A DNA stretch of 64,000 nucleotides, from contig JAGYXB010000463.1 of assembly GCA_022495005.1 (NCBI GenBank), positions 1,573,921-1,637,920 on the forward strand, read 5' to 3'. The notes beneath the pieces are model-generated. The model was not told where the DNA came from and did no database searches. It saw only the letters and a list, made by a program, of their open reading frames with translations. The first letter of the stretch is position 1. Each line of letters begins with the position of its first letter. Position numbers and translations under genes: made by a program. Shown here piece after piece: positions 11,091 to 23,597 of the stretch. Source of the stretch: Rhyacophila brunnea (taxonomy: Eukaryota > Arthropoda > Insecta > Trichoptera > Rhyacophilidae).

Positions 11091-11908
11091 CCCTTAACCA
11101 GGCCGCGTTAAACTGGAAATAGTAAAGTTATTCCAAATAGTGATTTTTTCTTAAGAAAGGCTTTGAAATAAAACATAGAACAAGTTTTTCTAAAATTTTA
11201 TCGTTTTTATTGAAAAAAATGTGTGGGAAATATATGTCCCTATGCCCACATTGGTACATACCTATTCATGTGGGAAGTAATAATCCCTATGCCTTTTTAG
11301 AACAAAAATACGGCATTAACAAAAAAAGTATAAAAACATATAAACTTAAAAATGGTCAATTAAGAAATAAAACATAAAAGAAATAATAACATCATTTTAC
11401 TAAGGTTGTGGTTTGTGAAAATTTTCTCATTATGTATTTAAACGTTGCAAATCATACAAAATACGTCAACAGGCCTAGGGAATATATATCCCGCAATGCA
11501 ATAACACCGTGTTCTTGTCGGGTAGGGGGTTATATACTTCCCACATATTTCGAATAATATTTTTGCTAAGCTAGCACACATAATGTTTCCATTTAATGAT
11601 AATCGTAAAAGACAAACTCAAAATCTATACATATAATGCAAAACATTGTACGAAACGGATTATTTTAAGACATTATTAGCAGTTTTATTCAGCTGATACG
11701 GAAACCCGTTAGCCTGAACACCCGCAAAGTTCTGACGTGTGTCAAATAACAACTTTCTGCTAAGTAGCGACATTTGTGTGCCCAAACGATAGGCAATAGG
11801 TATATCATTGTATCAAAATGACAATAAGCGGGATTTTAAAAACCCATGGCCTGGTAGAAATCAAACAAAAGTCGCTTGGGAAGTATATATCCCCAAGCCT
11901 GTTAAGGG
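11091..11908. mobile_element. piggyBac-like non-autonomous element with five internal palindromes
   Basis: Ends are CCCTTAACCAGGC on the left and GCCTGTTAAGGG followed by TTAA (11909-11912) on the right. The left flank is GTCA rather than TTAA, so one target copy has changed. Inside are five near-palindromes of the form GGGAA(G)TATATATCCC at 11225-11240, 11272-11287, 11478-11492, 11526-11542 (inverted) and 11878-11893. There is no transposase frame. The terminal CCC and the TTAA suggest the piggyBac group; the palindromes may be protein-binding sites, which is inference. Confidence 0.65.
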
Positions 11909-12027
11909 TTAACATCTACTGCAATATTAGATATTGGCAATTTACAATCTTACCTTGAATAGGTAGGTGTTGTTAGGAAATTTCGTTATGATTAGTCAAT
12001 AGATGCATGGGTAACACATTTAAAAGG

Positions 12028-13007
12028 CAGTAGCGAAGGGTGACTTTTGGACAGAAGTAGGCTGTGGAGATCTGAGAGAAAGAGCACACTTGTCGGCTAT
12101 ACTTATTACTATCCGATTAAATGCCATAAGTAGATTTTTTTGTAAATTATCTAATTATTAATTATTTTCCACAAAGTGCAGTCATGACTCATGACACCAA
12201 TATTATGCGTGAAAGTCTTAGGCTCTGCGATAGGAGCCTACCATATTTCATACAAGTCGATAGACCGACTGAGGTTACGTGACGTGTCCATACGAAAAAA
12301 TTCACAATTCCTTCACACATAATCCGACATTTATTTCCGTCAAGACACATGGCGCGCTGTGGTACCTATACTTTTTTTTAAACCTTTGCAGATTATTTAG
12401 TAATCTGTGTTATACATTCTTACACATATCTACCTACCTATGACATCTCTCGTTGTCAAATTAAATTATTTTTTATAGAATATGAAATAATCAAGTGATT
12501 ATATAAGGAAATAATTACAAGATAAAAAGAACTTTTTATATACAAGTTTTTAAATTCTGTTGAACCATATAAACTTGACTTGGCTAGCTTAAACGATCAA
12601 AACAATTGTACTTGACATGTCATATTGATTTACATAGTAACGCACGTATATATTAATAATTTAGATGCTAGGACCCCAGACCCCTAGCAACCAATAATGG
12701 TGTCGAAATATCTTTTCATACAAAACGGAATTAACTGAAAATGAATTCAATTCTACTTAAAGATGGATAAAATATTAAAAAAATGCATTGGCATCGTGTT
12801 CTGATATATTCTAAAAGTTTAAAATATCTAGTCGGGAAGTTAGTTAAAAATCGATTGCAAGATTTGTACCGGACAAAGAACCATCGGACAAATAAGAATA
12901 CGGGCTAAGAAAAACGTTGTAATAAGTAGGTATGTCAATATACAATTAAAAAATATTTTTAGAAGGTAGGCTTTAAATATTCACCTAGTATGGAGTCTTC
13001 GCCACTG
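12028..13007 (+). mobile_element. hAT-D element, 980 bp, with 8-bp target duplication
   Basis: Starts CAGTAGCGAAGGGTGACTTT and ends GGAGTCTTCGCCACTG. Flanks are TTAAAAGG (12020-12027) and TTAAACGG (13008-13015). The first 75 bp or so match the inverted right end of the copy at 31035-32118, and the last 55 bp or so match its left end. The interior instead matches 51360-51870 in reverse. No transposase is encoded. Confidence 0.82.
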
Positions 13008-13015
13008 TTAAACGG

Positions 13016-14540
13016 TAAAACCTCTGCCCGGGATCAAACCCCATTATTTGCTAGATATGTATCTACTATCTATACTTTTGATTTTTAAATTGTGTGATCT
13101 GGAACGGGTTCCTGGTACCTAATCCGTAGATATGAGTCTTTAAGTTAATATCCTACACACAATTATGAAGTTTACTCTAGAAATTTGTATCTCGGTATTT
13201 CTGTTTATTTGGTCGACAAATAGGTAGGTACCTACCTATTTGTCAAATTTGTTTTCAAAAGACGCCCAAACTGTAGGTAGGTATTACTATAAAGTACCTA
13301 TATTCTTACGTATTCAATAACTGTATAATCATTTATCTATAATATATCTACATAATTATGTACCTACACATTGCTCATTTGACTAAAAAATAGTTTAATT
13401 AAACAAATATTAGCACCTCACTTAGCTAAATCTTAATTTTTGAAAGTTTCTGGCGTCGTATATTCAGCAAGGTTTACGTTTACACCAAAGTAGGTAGGTA
13501 GGTACCTACTTACCTAGGTACACAAATTACAAAAAATAATTCCTTATATTTTATTTAACGGAATTTGAGATAACTTCACAGTTAGGTACATATTGTTATA
13601 AAATTTCGTCTTTATCAGAAAGTTTAAAATTAGACTTCACCCATGTGTCGAAGGGTTAATAGTGTTGTGTGATTTATTTATCGAGTTGATTGTACAACTA
13701 TTATTGGACGCAGTAATCATATGGGCGCCTAATGACATTTTTAAAGCAATGTGTGTATCATTGAATGTGTTACCTACCACCATAAGTAGGTAGGTACTTA
13801 AGCAGTTACATTCTTATTTATAATGGTTGGCAGATAGACTTCTATATGGATGTAAATTTTAAGTAAGTAGGCATCTACCGATATCGATTTAATTTGAGTT
13901 AAATAAAAATACCAACTCGGTGATAGAGGTGAATTAGGAGTTTTATGCATGTTGGCTAATAGATTCATTGTTCATATTATTACGATGTAAGTAGGTATGT
14001 AGCAGTGGCAAAAATACTGCATAGATAGGTAGGTACTAGGCTAATATTTAAAAATTAAGCCTTCTGTTTTTAAGAAAAATAAATTTTAATCGCCTTATAG
14101 GTACTTAGCTTTTTTATTATTTTGTAAAAGTGAACTCCTACACCAACTGAGCCAACCATCTGTAAATAAGTATACCTACGTATGGACCCACACCTTTAAA
14201 GTGGTAATTAGGTATCTTTACGAGGAATAGTAATTAGTAATTTTTCAATCTAATTGGATCTTCCTCCATTGAATGAAAAAATCCTGACAATTGAATCTCG
14301 TCAAATTGAGGAAAAATCCATTCTTATGAAAAAACTTTGACTCCAAACTATCTATTATATAAAGTAATTAGCGTACCAAGGCAATGGGTTTCATGTTGAT
14401 TAAACTTTTTAAAAAATATATTAAAATCCTAGGCTTAGGTATTTCTATTACCTACATAGATTAGCCAAACGACCTGCAAGGTCTAACGAAGCAGCTGGCT
14501 CTACTAGTCACATATAAATACTTATACATATTTTCTTATT
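13016..14540. other. Upstream DNA without recognisable gene
   Basis: AT-rich DNA with several TAGG-type palindromes (13222-13240 and 13492-13515 are the clearest). No open frame or element ends recognised. Confidence 0.6.
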
Positions 14541-14544
14541 GGTC

Positions 14545-14810
14545 GTGCACTCATGGCTGAGGATCGTGACCACATTTAAATTTCGCCATCCTTTGAGCGA
14601 CCAAGACTTTCCATCCTTCTCGATCTTCCGCTTCTCTCAGGGCAGAATGGATGGTGCCCCCAGTCAGCTCTTTCACTTGGTCACTCCATCGCGCAAACGC
14701 TCTTCCACTGCTTCGCCTTCCCTGGAGGCTACCAAAAACTACCAGTCTCTCCAGGTTGTCTGGTCCGCGCCTGACAATATGTCAAAAAAACTGCTGAATT
14801 CTTCTCAGAC
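14545..14810 (-). pseudogene. Non-LTR retrotransposon C-terminal relic
   Basis: The minus strand reads HIVRRGPDNLERLVVFG, then FARWSDQVKELTG, SALREAEDREGW and GHDPQP followed by a stop. This is the common C-terminal tail of one group of insect non-LTR retrotransposon proteins. The frame stays open over this stretch, but nothing upstream of it is retained. The 95-codon forward frame over the same bases is its shadow. Confidence 0.8.
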
Positions 14811-14880
14811 ATATCGTCATAGGTAGGTACCTACATTATGATAAAATATTTTGCAGCGTTTAATTGAAATCTACGAAGCA

Positions 14881-15038
14881 CTATTGTACGACAACATCTT
14901 TTTGGATACGTGAAGGAAGGCGCTGTTGTCGACTAAATGGGAAGAGCTTGTTAGTTTATAATGGAAGTGCGGTTAAAAATGGGTGGAGCATGTTAGTTCA
15001 CAGTTTTCACACATAGCCAAGAAGATGTTGTCATAGAG
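14881..15038. mobile_element. Small fold-back MITE candidate
   Basis: The left arm CGACAACATCTTTTTGGATA pairs with the right arm CCAAGAAGATGTTGTCATAG as inverted repeats of about 30 bp, roughly 105 bp apart. No target duplication was identified. Confidence 0.5.
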
Positions 15039-15039
15039 T

Positions 15040-15980
15040 ACTTATTATTTTCATTACTCTACTCTACAGTAAATGAAAAAATATGATTCATGTATCTAAT
15101 CTAGTTATCTGTCGGGTTGATACATTCAAAATGTGTCACCGATGTATTATTCATCAGTATGCTTTGGCACATCATCACCGTCTCTTAGTAACCAAGGGCG
15201 GCTCCTAGTCTCGTCCCAAAACTTCACCCATCTTCCCCATATCATCAGCCAGTGTTCTTAACGCAAGTTGGTAGGTACCTACCTATCGGCACTGATTTTT
15301 TGAAGAAAGCTATCAATGGGATAATATACAATATTTTTATACATCCTGCTTACTGGGTAACGTACGGTAGGTGGCACGCCACTGATTATTGCAGATAAGT
15401 ATGTTTTTCGCACCGATGCATAAGAGGGCAAAAGAATATTTAGATTCTAGACGGTCGAAATTGCGCTGTGGGAGATATTGTAGAAATGCTCAGCCAGACC
15501 CTGCTATGGATTGAAGTAGTTCAAATTCCTACAACCTCATTTGTAGCAGATAATGCATAGATATCTATCAGTAATTCAACCCACTTACCTACGTAGGAAA
15601 TATCTTCTTAAAAAAGACGGGCGTTTTATTAAACCATCACCAAATTCCCTATAACCGCTCCAAAGTACGACCCTGTTAAATAGGTACAATAAATAATGTC
15701 AATCGTCTGAGAATACATATATTTATTCCGTATTGAATTCCTTGACCACTTCAATTAAATGAGATAGCTCTAAAATACCTAACCTTATATAAGAATTTAC
15801 TTATAAATATGTATTGGTGCAGGCACTACATAAACTTGATAGTGCAATAACTAACGATGCATATTTAATGGTGTGATGAAACTTTAAAAGGCTAAAGCAG
15901 CCGAGATTACAAATTTTGTGCGAATTAGTCATTTTAAGTTATACCTACCTTAGTAGATTTCCATATACCTAACATTACTG
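15040..15980. other. Upstream DNA without recognisable gene
   Basis: Nothing bounded was recognised. A solo hAT-F-type end (GGCACGCCACTG, about 15372-15383) is present without a partner. Confidence 0.5.
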
Positions 15981-15987
15981 TCGCTAC

Positions 15988-16266
15988 CACAGAACAGATA
16001 ATAAATAGAATACCGATAGGCTATATTCAATACGCCGCAGAAAATGAAACAAGCATTATGCACGTGCAATAGTGCGTATAATACAACAACATTAAATGAG
16101 CGTAAATGCATAAACCGAGAGCAGTTTTCAGTATTAGACGTAGGTAAAACGTATTCTTGACACGTGTGTAAGTTTAACCCGGATTCTTCCTTAGATACTC
16201 GAGTCGGTTACCTGCTATCGCCTTACCCGTTATGTATTTCAGTTCCCATTATTTATGAGTTCCCTG
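15988..16266 (+). mobile_element. hAT-A MITE with 8-bp target duplication
   Basis: CACAGAACAG to GAGTTCCCTG, with flanks GTCGCTAC (15980-15987) and GTTGCTAC (16267-16274). It has a deletion of about 30 bp near the 5' end compared with the 26406 copy. Non-coding. Confidence 0.85.
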
Positions 16267-16338
16267 GTTGCTACCTATCTAAAGTACATCAAGGTATTAC
16301 ATAGCTAGTTAGGTACTTAAAACTGTTAAAGTGTGAGG

Positions 16339-16512
16339 CCTCAGTGCCAGCGTTCGGCGCAGTGTTGAGCGTTCTGCGCAACTCAAACGTATAACCGTAT
16401 AAATGTATAACCAAAAAAAGACATTGCCTACGAACATTTTCACACACGGTTATACGTTTGATTTGCACAAAACGCTCAACGCTCAACGCTGCGCCGAACG
16501 CTGCCACTCAGG
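16339..16512. mobile_element. Fold-back MITE with GC-rich arms
   Basis: The left arm (GCCAGCGTTCGGCGCAGTGT, AACTCAAACGTATAACCGT) and the right arm are inverted copies. The right arm has an extra GAGCGTT unit. The arms are about 70 bp around a short AT-rich loop. Open frames here are by-products of the palindrome. No clear target duplication was found. Confidence 0.7.
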
Positions 16513-17034
16513 ACGTACACCAAGCCGCAACCAGGCAATGCGTTTATTCAATTTTATTAGTAGATACTAGGTAGGTAGGTACAATTTTCGTCGAAGATTA
16601 CGATGACTTGACGTTATCATAAATCGCATTCTACTAGATTCTAGTAGATGTTCTCACATTGCCAAAGGTCTCATATTGTTTTATCTCATCCAGTTGCAGG
16701 TTTAGGAATGTGAATGCTTGACGAACCGACGATAAAAAATACCATCATTTACCAAAAAATAAGTAGGTATTATTGATAATGTCGTTTATGATATTATGTA
16801 ATAATAGGTATTAGTAGGTACTTATGAGTAGGTACCTACGTATTTGTTTGAGTGGTTCTGATATTGGTCCCTTTGATGATAGTTGTATGGATTTTGTTAT
16901 GCTTTGGGTAATATTTTATACTCAATTTATGAAAAATACATATGTACCTATCTAACAGTCGCGAGGGGAAGAGGTAGGCTATTAAGGTTTTAAGAATATT
17001 AAGAATACAATTTGCAGATGGTAGGTAGGTAGGT

Positions 17035-17455
17035 CGTGGCCCCCACAAGGGAGGGCTGACAGGACTCTATCCTAGGGGCCCGGGCTTAGGGAGGGCCCGG
17101 CGTGATGAGTCGACCGATAAGTGAGATAAACACAGACCACACATTTGCTCTAATAGTGAAAAAGTTGCCTGCGGCGCTATTTTAGTTAAATTTTTATTAA
17201 TAATCAAAATATTTTATATTTAATATATTGTACGATGCAATTATTAGCTGTGTGCCGATACTCGAAAACTCCATAATTCAAATAGATGTAGGTAGAATAC
17301 AAAAAAACGCTAAAAATACACCTTAATTTTACCGCGTAGGTACACCATGGAAAACGCTACTGTAGTGCATCACACTGCCTTTACCTTTAGCGATAGGTAG
17401 GGGGGCCCGCGAAACATCCTAGCCTGGGGGCCTGGTTCAGGATGTGGGGGCCATG
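17035..17455 (+). mobile_element. hAT-C MITE with AGGTAGGT target duplication
   Basis: Left end CGTGGCCCCCACA (second base changed), right end TGTGGGGGCCATG. AGGTAGGT lies on both sides (17027-17034 and 17456-17463), although the flank is low complexity. The interior matches other hAT-C copies. Non-coding. Confidence 0.85.
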
Positions 17456-17554
17456 AGGTAGGTACTTACTGGTTAGTAATTCATTTGCCTTACCGAACTA
17501 TAATCGATAAAAATAGCATGTTTGATTTAAGATATGACGTTATAAATAAGTAGA

Positions 17555-17755
17555 CGAATATTTTTTGACAATTATCTAGTATAGCTTGGATAAAACAGGG
17601 TTAAATTGAATTTTAAAAAAACTAATGCAATTCTCAACTCAAACTGCAATTTGTTGTCTTATTTCAATGAAAACAAATATGTAGGTACGTATGACAGTTA
17701 GTAAGCACTATTTATGTCGGATCTTAAAAGCCTACCTCCACCCCTCACCACTGAT
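17555..17755 (+). mobile_element. hAT-B right-half fragment
   Basis: Matches the right half of hAT-B, including GTCGGATCTTAAAAGCCTAC and the terminal CCACCCCTCACCACTG. The left half is missing. Confidence 0.7.
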
Positions 17756-18639
17756 ATTGCACCATTTATATTAGAACTACCATTATCATGGCTACGATTG
17801 GATAGCGCTGTATGCAGTGTTACGGATTATTTATAGCGGGGGTCGGGGGCGTAGATTTATACTTGAAGGTGCAGGGGGTCCATAGTTCCCCAGACGACCG
17901 TAGCCAAGATACCTATAATGGTAAGTTTATACTTTATAGTTTATAGAAACAGATTTTTTTAAATTAATTTATTACGAGTCATGCCCATGATTTTCTTTAC
18001 AAGGTGGTTTTGTTATTACCTACATTATAGAGCTTGATACATACCTAATAAATTATTTGCATTTGTGAGAGATTAAGATATTAAAAAACTGCTAGATTAG
18101 AATTTTGGGTGCAGTTCCTAGTAAGTTGTGTTCTTCCGTTTATTTTTTTAAGGGCCCGAGTTAGATATTAGACACAGGACTGTTACTTTATTTTTTTTAA
18201 TATTAGGTTCATGAGGTTTTTGGGGATTAGTTTCATGTTTAGGTTCTCTTCAGGTCAGACAACATAATATACCTAAAAAGTGACTTCCAAATAATTCAAA
18301 CCAGTCATAGAGCTATTATATAAATAAATTATAGTAAAATGTAAAAAAGATGCACATTTCTCACAAATTGGTCACATTGCCTCTTATCCTCTAAGTGAGA
18401 ATCCGTTGTTCATGGCTTCTCGCCAATTCTTTCAAAAAGCTTTACAATCTTACCGAACTCTTTATTCCCAGATCATTCGTTGCTTACAAAGAAAATTATG
18501 TCAGAAATCTCGAATAACATGCGCGTGCACAAAAAAATGTCATGGAGGGTTCATTTCGAAAAAAAATATAAAACTAGCAATTTATTACTTATTGATTTTT
18601 TCAATGCGATGGGAGAGGCGGGATTCTGAAAATCTAGCA

Positions 18640-18960
18640 GTTGTCACTGATTTCTGCATTTACCCAACTATCTATAACATCGTCGCTTGAACAGTGGACT
18701 TTTCCGGTTACATTCCCTATTCACAGACACGCCATATTTTGAGAAGGTATAGCGTGAAGACTAGTCTGCAGCTACGGGTGCTCACCTACGTGATAGGTAT
18801 TGCGACCTGTCGCATCCACAAGTAGTTGTCGAATGCGCGTGGCGTAGCGATTATAGTTATTGGAATCGTTAGTCTCTGTTTGTCTTTTGCCTCGAATGGT
18901 TGCACCCGTTGGGTTTGAGCCCAAAACCTCTTTCCTTGTGTGAACCCCTGATATCGAACA
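18640..18960 (+). repeat. Dispersed repeat, also at 29140-29480 and (reverse) 55230-55520
   Basis: Shared landmarks are TCACTGATTTCTGCATTTACC, GACTTTTCCGGTTACATTCC, a GCGACCTGTCGCATCCAC block and TTGTCGAATGCGCGTGGC. The three copies are substantially diverged. No ends were defined, and the type is unknown. The 18360-18640 segment before it contains no recognised gene. Confidence 0.55.
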
Positions 18961-19684
18961 TTACCTATAGGTAGGTAGGAAACATGATTATTTTTAAGTG
19001 GTTGAGGTAAATACTAAATTGGTAACCACCCCAATTTGAGTCTTCCAACACTCCTTTGATTAGATGACTTCGCCATTCCAAGCTGGTTGGCCCAGGTCCA
19101 TTCGTTGAACATGACCAGGCTTTTCAATCGAGAAATTTTGATGGTTTAGGTTTAGTTTAGACTATGTTCAGTTCCCCAAATTCCTCATAGATTTCGCCGT
19201 TGTGGGGTTAGGTATGTGCCACTCTTTCCACCAAATATTGCATTCAGGAACATTCGTTCGAAAATCAGATGATCGTTTTCAGACTTTTTGCTGATGATTC
19301 AACACGCTGATCCAAGCAGTTTGAATTTGAGATGTTTACGGATTTCAAAGTAACAGTTTGTTGACTATACTATAATAATATAAGTAAACTACAAAAGCAA
19401 ACTCAACACGCCACGCCACTGACAGTAAAACTGTTTATATAAACACCTACTTCCTACGATATCTACACTGCAGTTGGTAGTGTGTAATTTCGCTTACAAA
19501 AGGTGCGAACATGAAAATGTTTTCCGAAGAATCGAAATGAATTCATTAGATATAAATGGAGTAGGTAGGTAATAAAAAACGAACGATCCATGCTCGGCTT
19601 TAGCGATGCGGTTTACATTGATAGGTAGGTAAGAATCGTACCTATCAGGTACCTACCTAGAAGGTGAGAATTAAAAGTGTTCTA

Positions 19685-19945
19685 TTGGCAACAGTGTTGC
19701 CACCTTTTTCTATGCTGATTATAGTACAAAGGCGTAAAAATTATAGTATTTCTGAAAAATATAAAGTAAGTACCTATAAGTAAGAAAAATATATTTCTGA
19801 ATAATAAGGAACATTTTTCGTCTTAAATCCTTTAAAATTATAGTATTTTGGTATATTTGGCGTAAAATTATAGTATTTTACATTTTTCGCGGAATTAAAA
19901 TAATAGTATTGTACTATAATTATACTACGGTTGGCATCACCGATT
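19685..19945 (+). repeat. Diverged AT-rich repeat, also at 48060-48245 in reverse
   Basis: TTTGGCGTAAAATTATAGTA and surrounding ATTATAGTATTT units occur here and, in reverse, near 48090. The type is unknown. It begins near GGCAACAGTGTTGCC and ends near a second TTGGCA. Confidence 0.45.
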
Positions 19946-20159
19946 GGCAATGAGAATAATGCTGAAATTATGTTAAAAAAACTTAGTGCTCATAGATTAA
20001 ATTTGTTCACAACAGAATATCCATTACAGGTTTTCATATCGATTTACTAATGAATAAGTAGATATACTTACTTAATACTTAGTAGATACTTATTAATAGG
20101 TACCTAATTTAATAAGTAGTACATAGGTAGGTACTTACTACCTACCTAAGAATTTATTA

Positions 20160-20710
20160 AAAAAAAACAAATCACAATTCGTAACGTTCACAATATGATA
20201 CTTACGCAGGTAAATTAAAAAAAACTAATAATAAAAATTCATAATTAGGTACCTAAATACTTACTTGCAAATAACTACTACCCTCACTAGAGAGGGAAAA
20301 AAACACAAACAATTTTATAACAATGTACGTATTAGGTACTTGGATGGATATATATATAGGTATAATGGATAGGTTTTTTTCCATTGACTAGTCTTGCAAC
20401 CCTCGCTAATGGTGCCTGATAAACTTGACATGAGGAAACGGGTTTGACCCAGGATGGGTCATGGCTGCGACAACTTAGGTACCTAATTGACGGGTGTAGG
20501 TAGGTATATAAATATATTTTTAGTACGCCAGGATTGGAAACCATACCTACCTCGTGAGAGCAGGCAAAAATGTCTCAAGAGCAGAAGTGACATACGAGAT
20601 TCAAGAGAGTGAAAAGCGAGCAAGCCTTACAGAAAAGCAGTCGGAAAATAATCGTTTGAAGAATTATTACATTATCGAAATGAAAATAGTTTGGTATAGG
20701 TACCTAAGTA
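20160..20710 (-). repeat. Dispersed repeat, probable LINE-derived, paired with 24058-24665
   Basis: CTCGCTAATGGTGCCTGATA, GGTTTGACCCAGGATGGGTC, GGATTGGAAACCAT and GAGATTCAAGAGAGTGAAAA are shared with the second copy. The orientation is guessed from the A/T-rich tail of the second copy. The conserved short frames in both copies have no recognised product. Confidence 0.5.
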
Positions 20711-21284
20711 GTAGAATTATGGGAGGTACTTTATCTTTAAATAAAGACGTCGAAGAAATTTCGGTAGGTACAATTTTAAAAACATATACATTTTTAGTCA
20801 TGTATACCTACTAGGTAGGTAGGTACCTACCTATCAATGATGCCACGCATCGTTGGAAGGTAATGACGAATATTTGATGATGTGTCAATCGAATGTATTT
20901 TCCCACCTGCAAGTTGCAGGCTGCAATTCAATTTATTTAATCAACCTTCATATTAAATTTATCCCTTTATTCACTACAATATCTACCTATCAACATAGGT
21001 AGGTAATGTCAATAAACAAAAAATAATTGTGATCGTCATTAAAAATAATGATGAAAGCCCACGACACATCAAGAATGTTAACATTTCATCATAAAGTCTT
21101 CCCTTCATAATAAAACATTTTAAATATAGATATGATTATGGAAAAAATAACTCCCCTTCAATATTAATAATGCCGCTTCTCACTTGCCTTCAGAAATTAT
21201 AATAAAAAAAAACATAAACGTTTTTCATAAACGAACAATCCATCGCAATCTATATGTGTCTCATTTTACCTTGCGGTGTGCAAG
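20711..21284. other. Upstream DNA without recognisable gene
   Basis: AT-rich sequence, with a clear TAGG palindrome at about 20811-20834. Nothing else recognised. Confidence 0.55.
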
Positions 21285-21480
21285 ACGGAAAAGACAGAGG
21301 CAGAGTAAAATGTTCTGCTTAAAATGAATATGATGATTAGTGATGGGAGCAAAGTTTTGTTTGAATTTCGTGATCATTTTTGATTGGTTGCTTATTTTTA
21401 TGCGCCACGCGATTGGCCGGCGTGTTTATTAAGAGGCGTTCCGTGGTGCAAGGCAATAAATTGAGTTGTTGACACTTTGT
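21285..21480. promoter_or_regulatory. Candidate regulatory block with two inverted CCAAT boxes
   Basis: Single-copy-looking sequence containing TGATTGGTTGC (about 21390) and GCGATTGGCCGG (about 21409), followed by GTGTTTATTAAG. CpG content is higher than in the flanks. It could be a promoter or enhancer for a non-coding transcript; there is no open frame to support a coding gene. Confidence 0.25.
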
Positions 21481-21761
21481 TTTTATAGGATTTTGAGGTT
21501 ATGTCTGCTTTGCTTGGTTATAGGAGTGCTGTAATTAACAGCCTGTTATAAAGGTTCCGGTTTAACCCGTTGCGCACTACGGATAACTTTTTTTTTTGCA
21601 AAAATAGTCGTCGTAGGTAAGCGGGTATTAAAAAGTAAAAGCAAAATAAAATTTTCTCTTATGAGCGATGCACGTGGAGCTACGCAAATTATAAAACATA
21701 TATATTAATATATATTATATATCTTTACGAGACATGGTTGTTAGCCATTAGCAAGTTTTAA

Positions 21762-21830
21762 AAAAAACATCATATTGCCTAGATTCGAACCCACAACGAC
21801 GGATTTAGAGACGGGACGCTCCTTGGGGTA
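21762..21830 (-). repeat. tRNA-like SINE relic
   Basis: The minus strand holds a B-box-like GGGTTCGAATC in the context GTTGTGGGTTCGAATCTAGG. No complete cloverleaf could be drawn, so this is a relic and not a tRNA gene. Confidence 0.35.
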
Positions 21831-21839
21831 GGTATCTAC

Positions 21840-23590
21840 ATACCTATTAAAATAAATGTATTTGGTCCTAAGTATGTATTTACCGAAGCAGGTATATATC
21901 TACATATTAATATCTATAGAATAAGACAGTGATAAGTAGGCAAGGTAATGAAGGCCTCCGAATCCCTCAGCTAGCTCTGAGGGTGGGGGTGGAGGTCCAT
22001 CGATGAAGGAGAATAGTGTAGTGGACTCTCAGAATGTTTCTTTCACTATTGTTATTCAATTAAAACACACCGTATCAGTAAGTATGTTACTATACCTAGG
22101 TAGGTAGATAGGTACCTACCTTTTAAGGATTGAAAGAACACAATTTAACCTACGTAGGTAGCTAAATAATTTTATTTTTAGTAATAATTCCATAATTTAC
22201 AGGTGTACCTACCTAGCAATCCCATGACCATTTTCGTCTTAAAGGCTTAATGACACATTGAACATACCTACCTACCTACGTTAATAAGCTCCGCTTTGTG
22301 AAATAATGAAAGAAATACTTATGTAGGTACCTATCTACACCTACATAAATTTATTAGACACCAGGTAGGTACATAGGTAATCTGGTGCAAGGTATTTTAA
22401 TAGATTATTACAGGAATTAGATAGATGTTCGCTTCACATATTATTATTGAGTTCATAAACAAGATACAATGGCAACTGTTTCGAGGGAAATAATACGCGA
22501 TGTAGGTAGGTACATACCTAGTACTGTCGGCGATTACGACCATTTCCATCAAACATACGTATTTGTCCCATTTATTTCTCCCGTGCGGGGATACCTACCC
22601 CTTACTTGTTAGGTACCTACCTCACTACTTATTTGCCTAAGCAAAATATGATGCAACTAAAAATGTTTTTAGCCACCTAGTGATAAAGAAAGTAGGTAGC
22701 ATATAGCCAATCATTTATTATTGAATTAAAATACTCTTTTTCTACGCCACTGAATAAAAATAAAATACATTTCCAAAAAACAAAATAGAAGACTAATCCA
22801 GTCTTCGGAGCATCCAGAGACCCGGACGAACAAAGGCATGCAACTTAACAATATTTTCCCATAGGTACCTAACGACCTACCTACCTACCTGCTTTACATT
22901 ACATAGGTACCTATCGACTGGCCATTTTGTTCAACGCGGTTGAAATATAGTTATTAAGCTGAGAAGAGACCGGCCAGGACCGGTTTTCGGAATCCAGGTA
23001 AAGCGCACAGTGGCGTGCCGAAGGTATCATTTTCAGGGGAGGTTAATTGGTCGAGTTTCAGGAAAATCCATTAGTTTTTTTCTACATTTCCATGCCTCGT
23101 TGTGATACCTACTTTAAACTTAGTTTTTGGACTTCGCATCCTAAATTAAAATTAAGCACTCGAAATGGAAAATTTTACAAACCGGAGCGCTCGACAATTT
23201 TCCTAAAATATTAACATACTTATTCTATAAAAATAAGTGAGTTAGATTTTTACTTAAGTAGGTATAGTAATATAATATATCTACCTACTTAACTCGGTCG
23301 GTTAAATGGAATAATAGTCGTCAAACTTGTGGCAAGCAAATTGTTGTCAGCATCACAAGCGAAAAATGGGGCGTAGGTACTAGTAGGTGCTACAACACGC
23401 TATGGATTATACTTAGAAGAAAGATCATAGTTATTTTTTACCATGAGTTCAACAAGTTTCGAATTAAACTTTAAATCATTCATACCTATATACTTGAAAA
23501 TAAAAATGCTAAAAATTGGTATACTTCATAACTACCTACCTACCTTTAATTTTACATCAGATGTAGAGCGTCCACTCACTGCCCTTAACC
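21840..23590. other. TAGG-repeat-rich upstream DNA, no gene
   Basis: Very dense TAGG/CCTA tracts (22097-22135, 22325-22380, 22500-22520, 22865-22910). A small hairpin CCCTCAG...CTGAGGG lies at 21964-21983. Solo hAT-type ends occur at about 22741 (TACGCCACTG) and 23016 (CAGTGGCGTGCCG) without a matching partner. Confidence 0.5.
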
Positions 23591-23597
23591 TAAGCGA

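Noticed and set aside
16289..16507. 72-codon minus frame
   Set aside because: Produced by the inverted arms of the fold-back element at 16339-16512.
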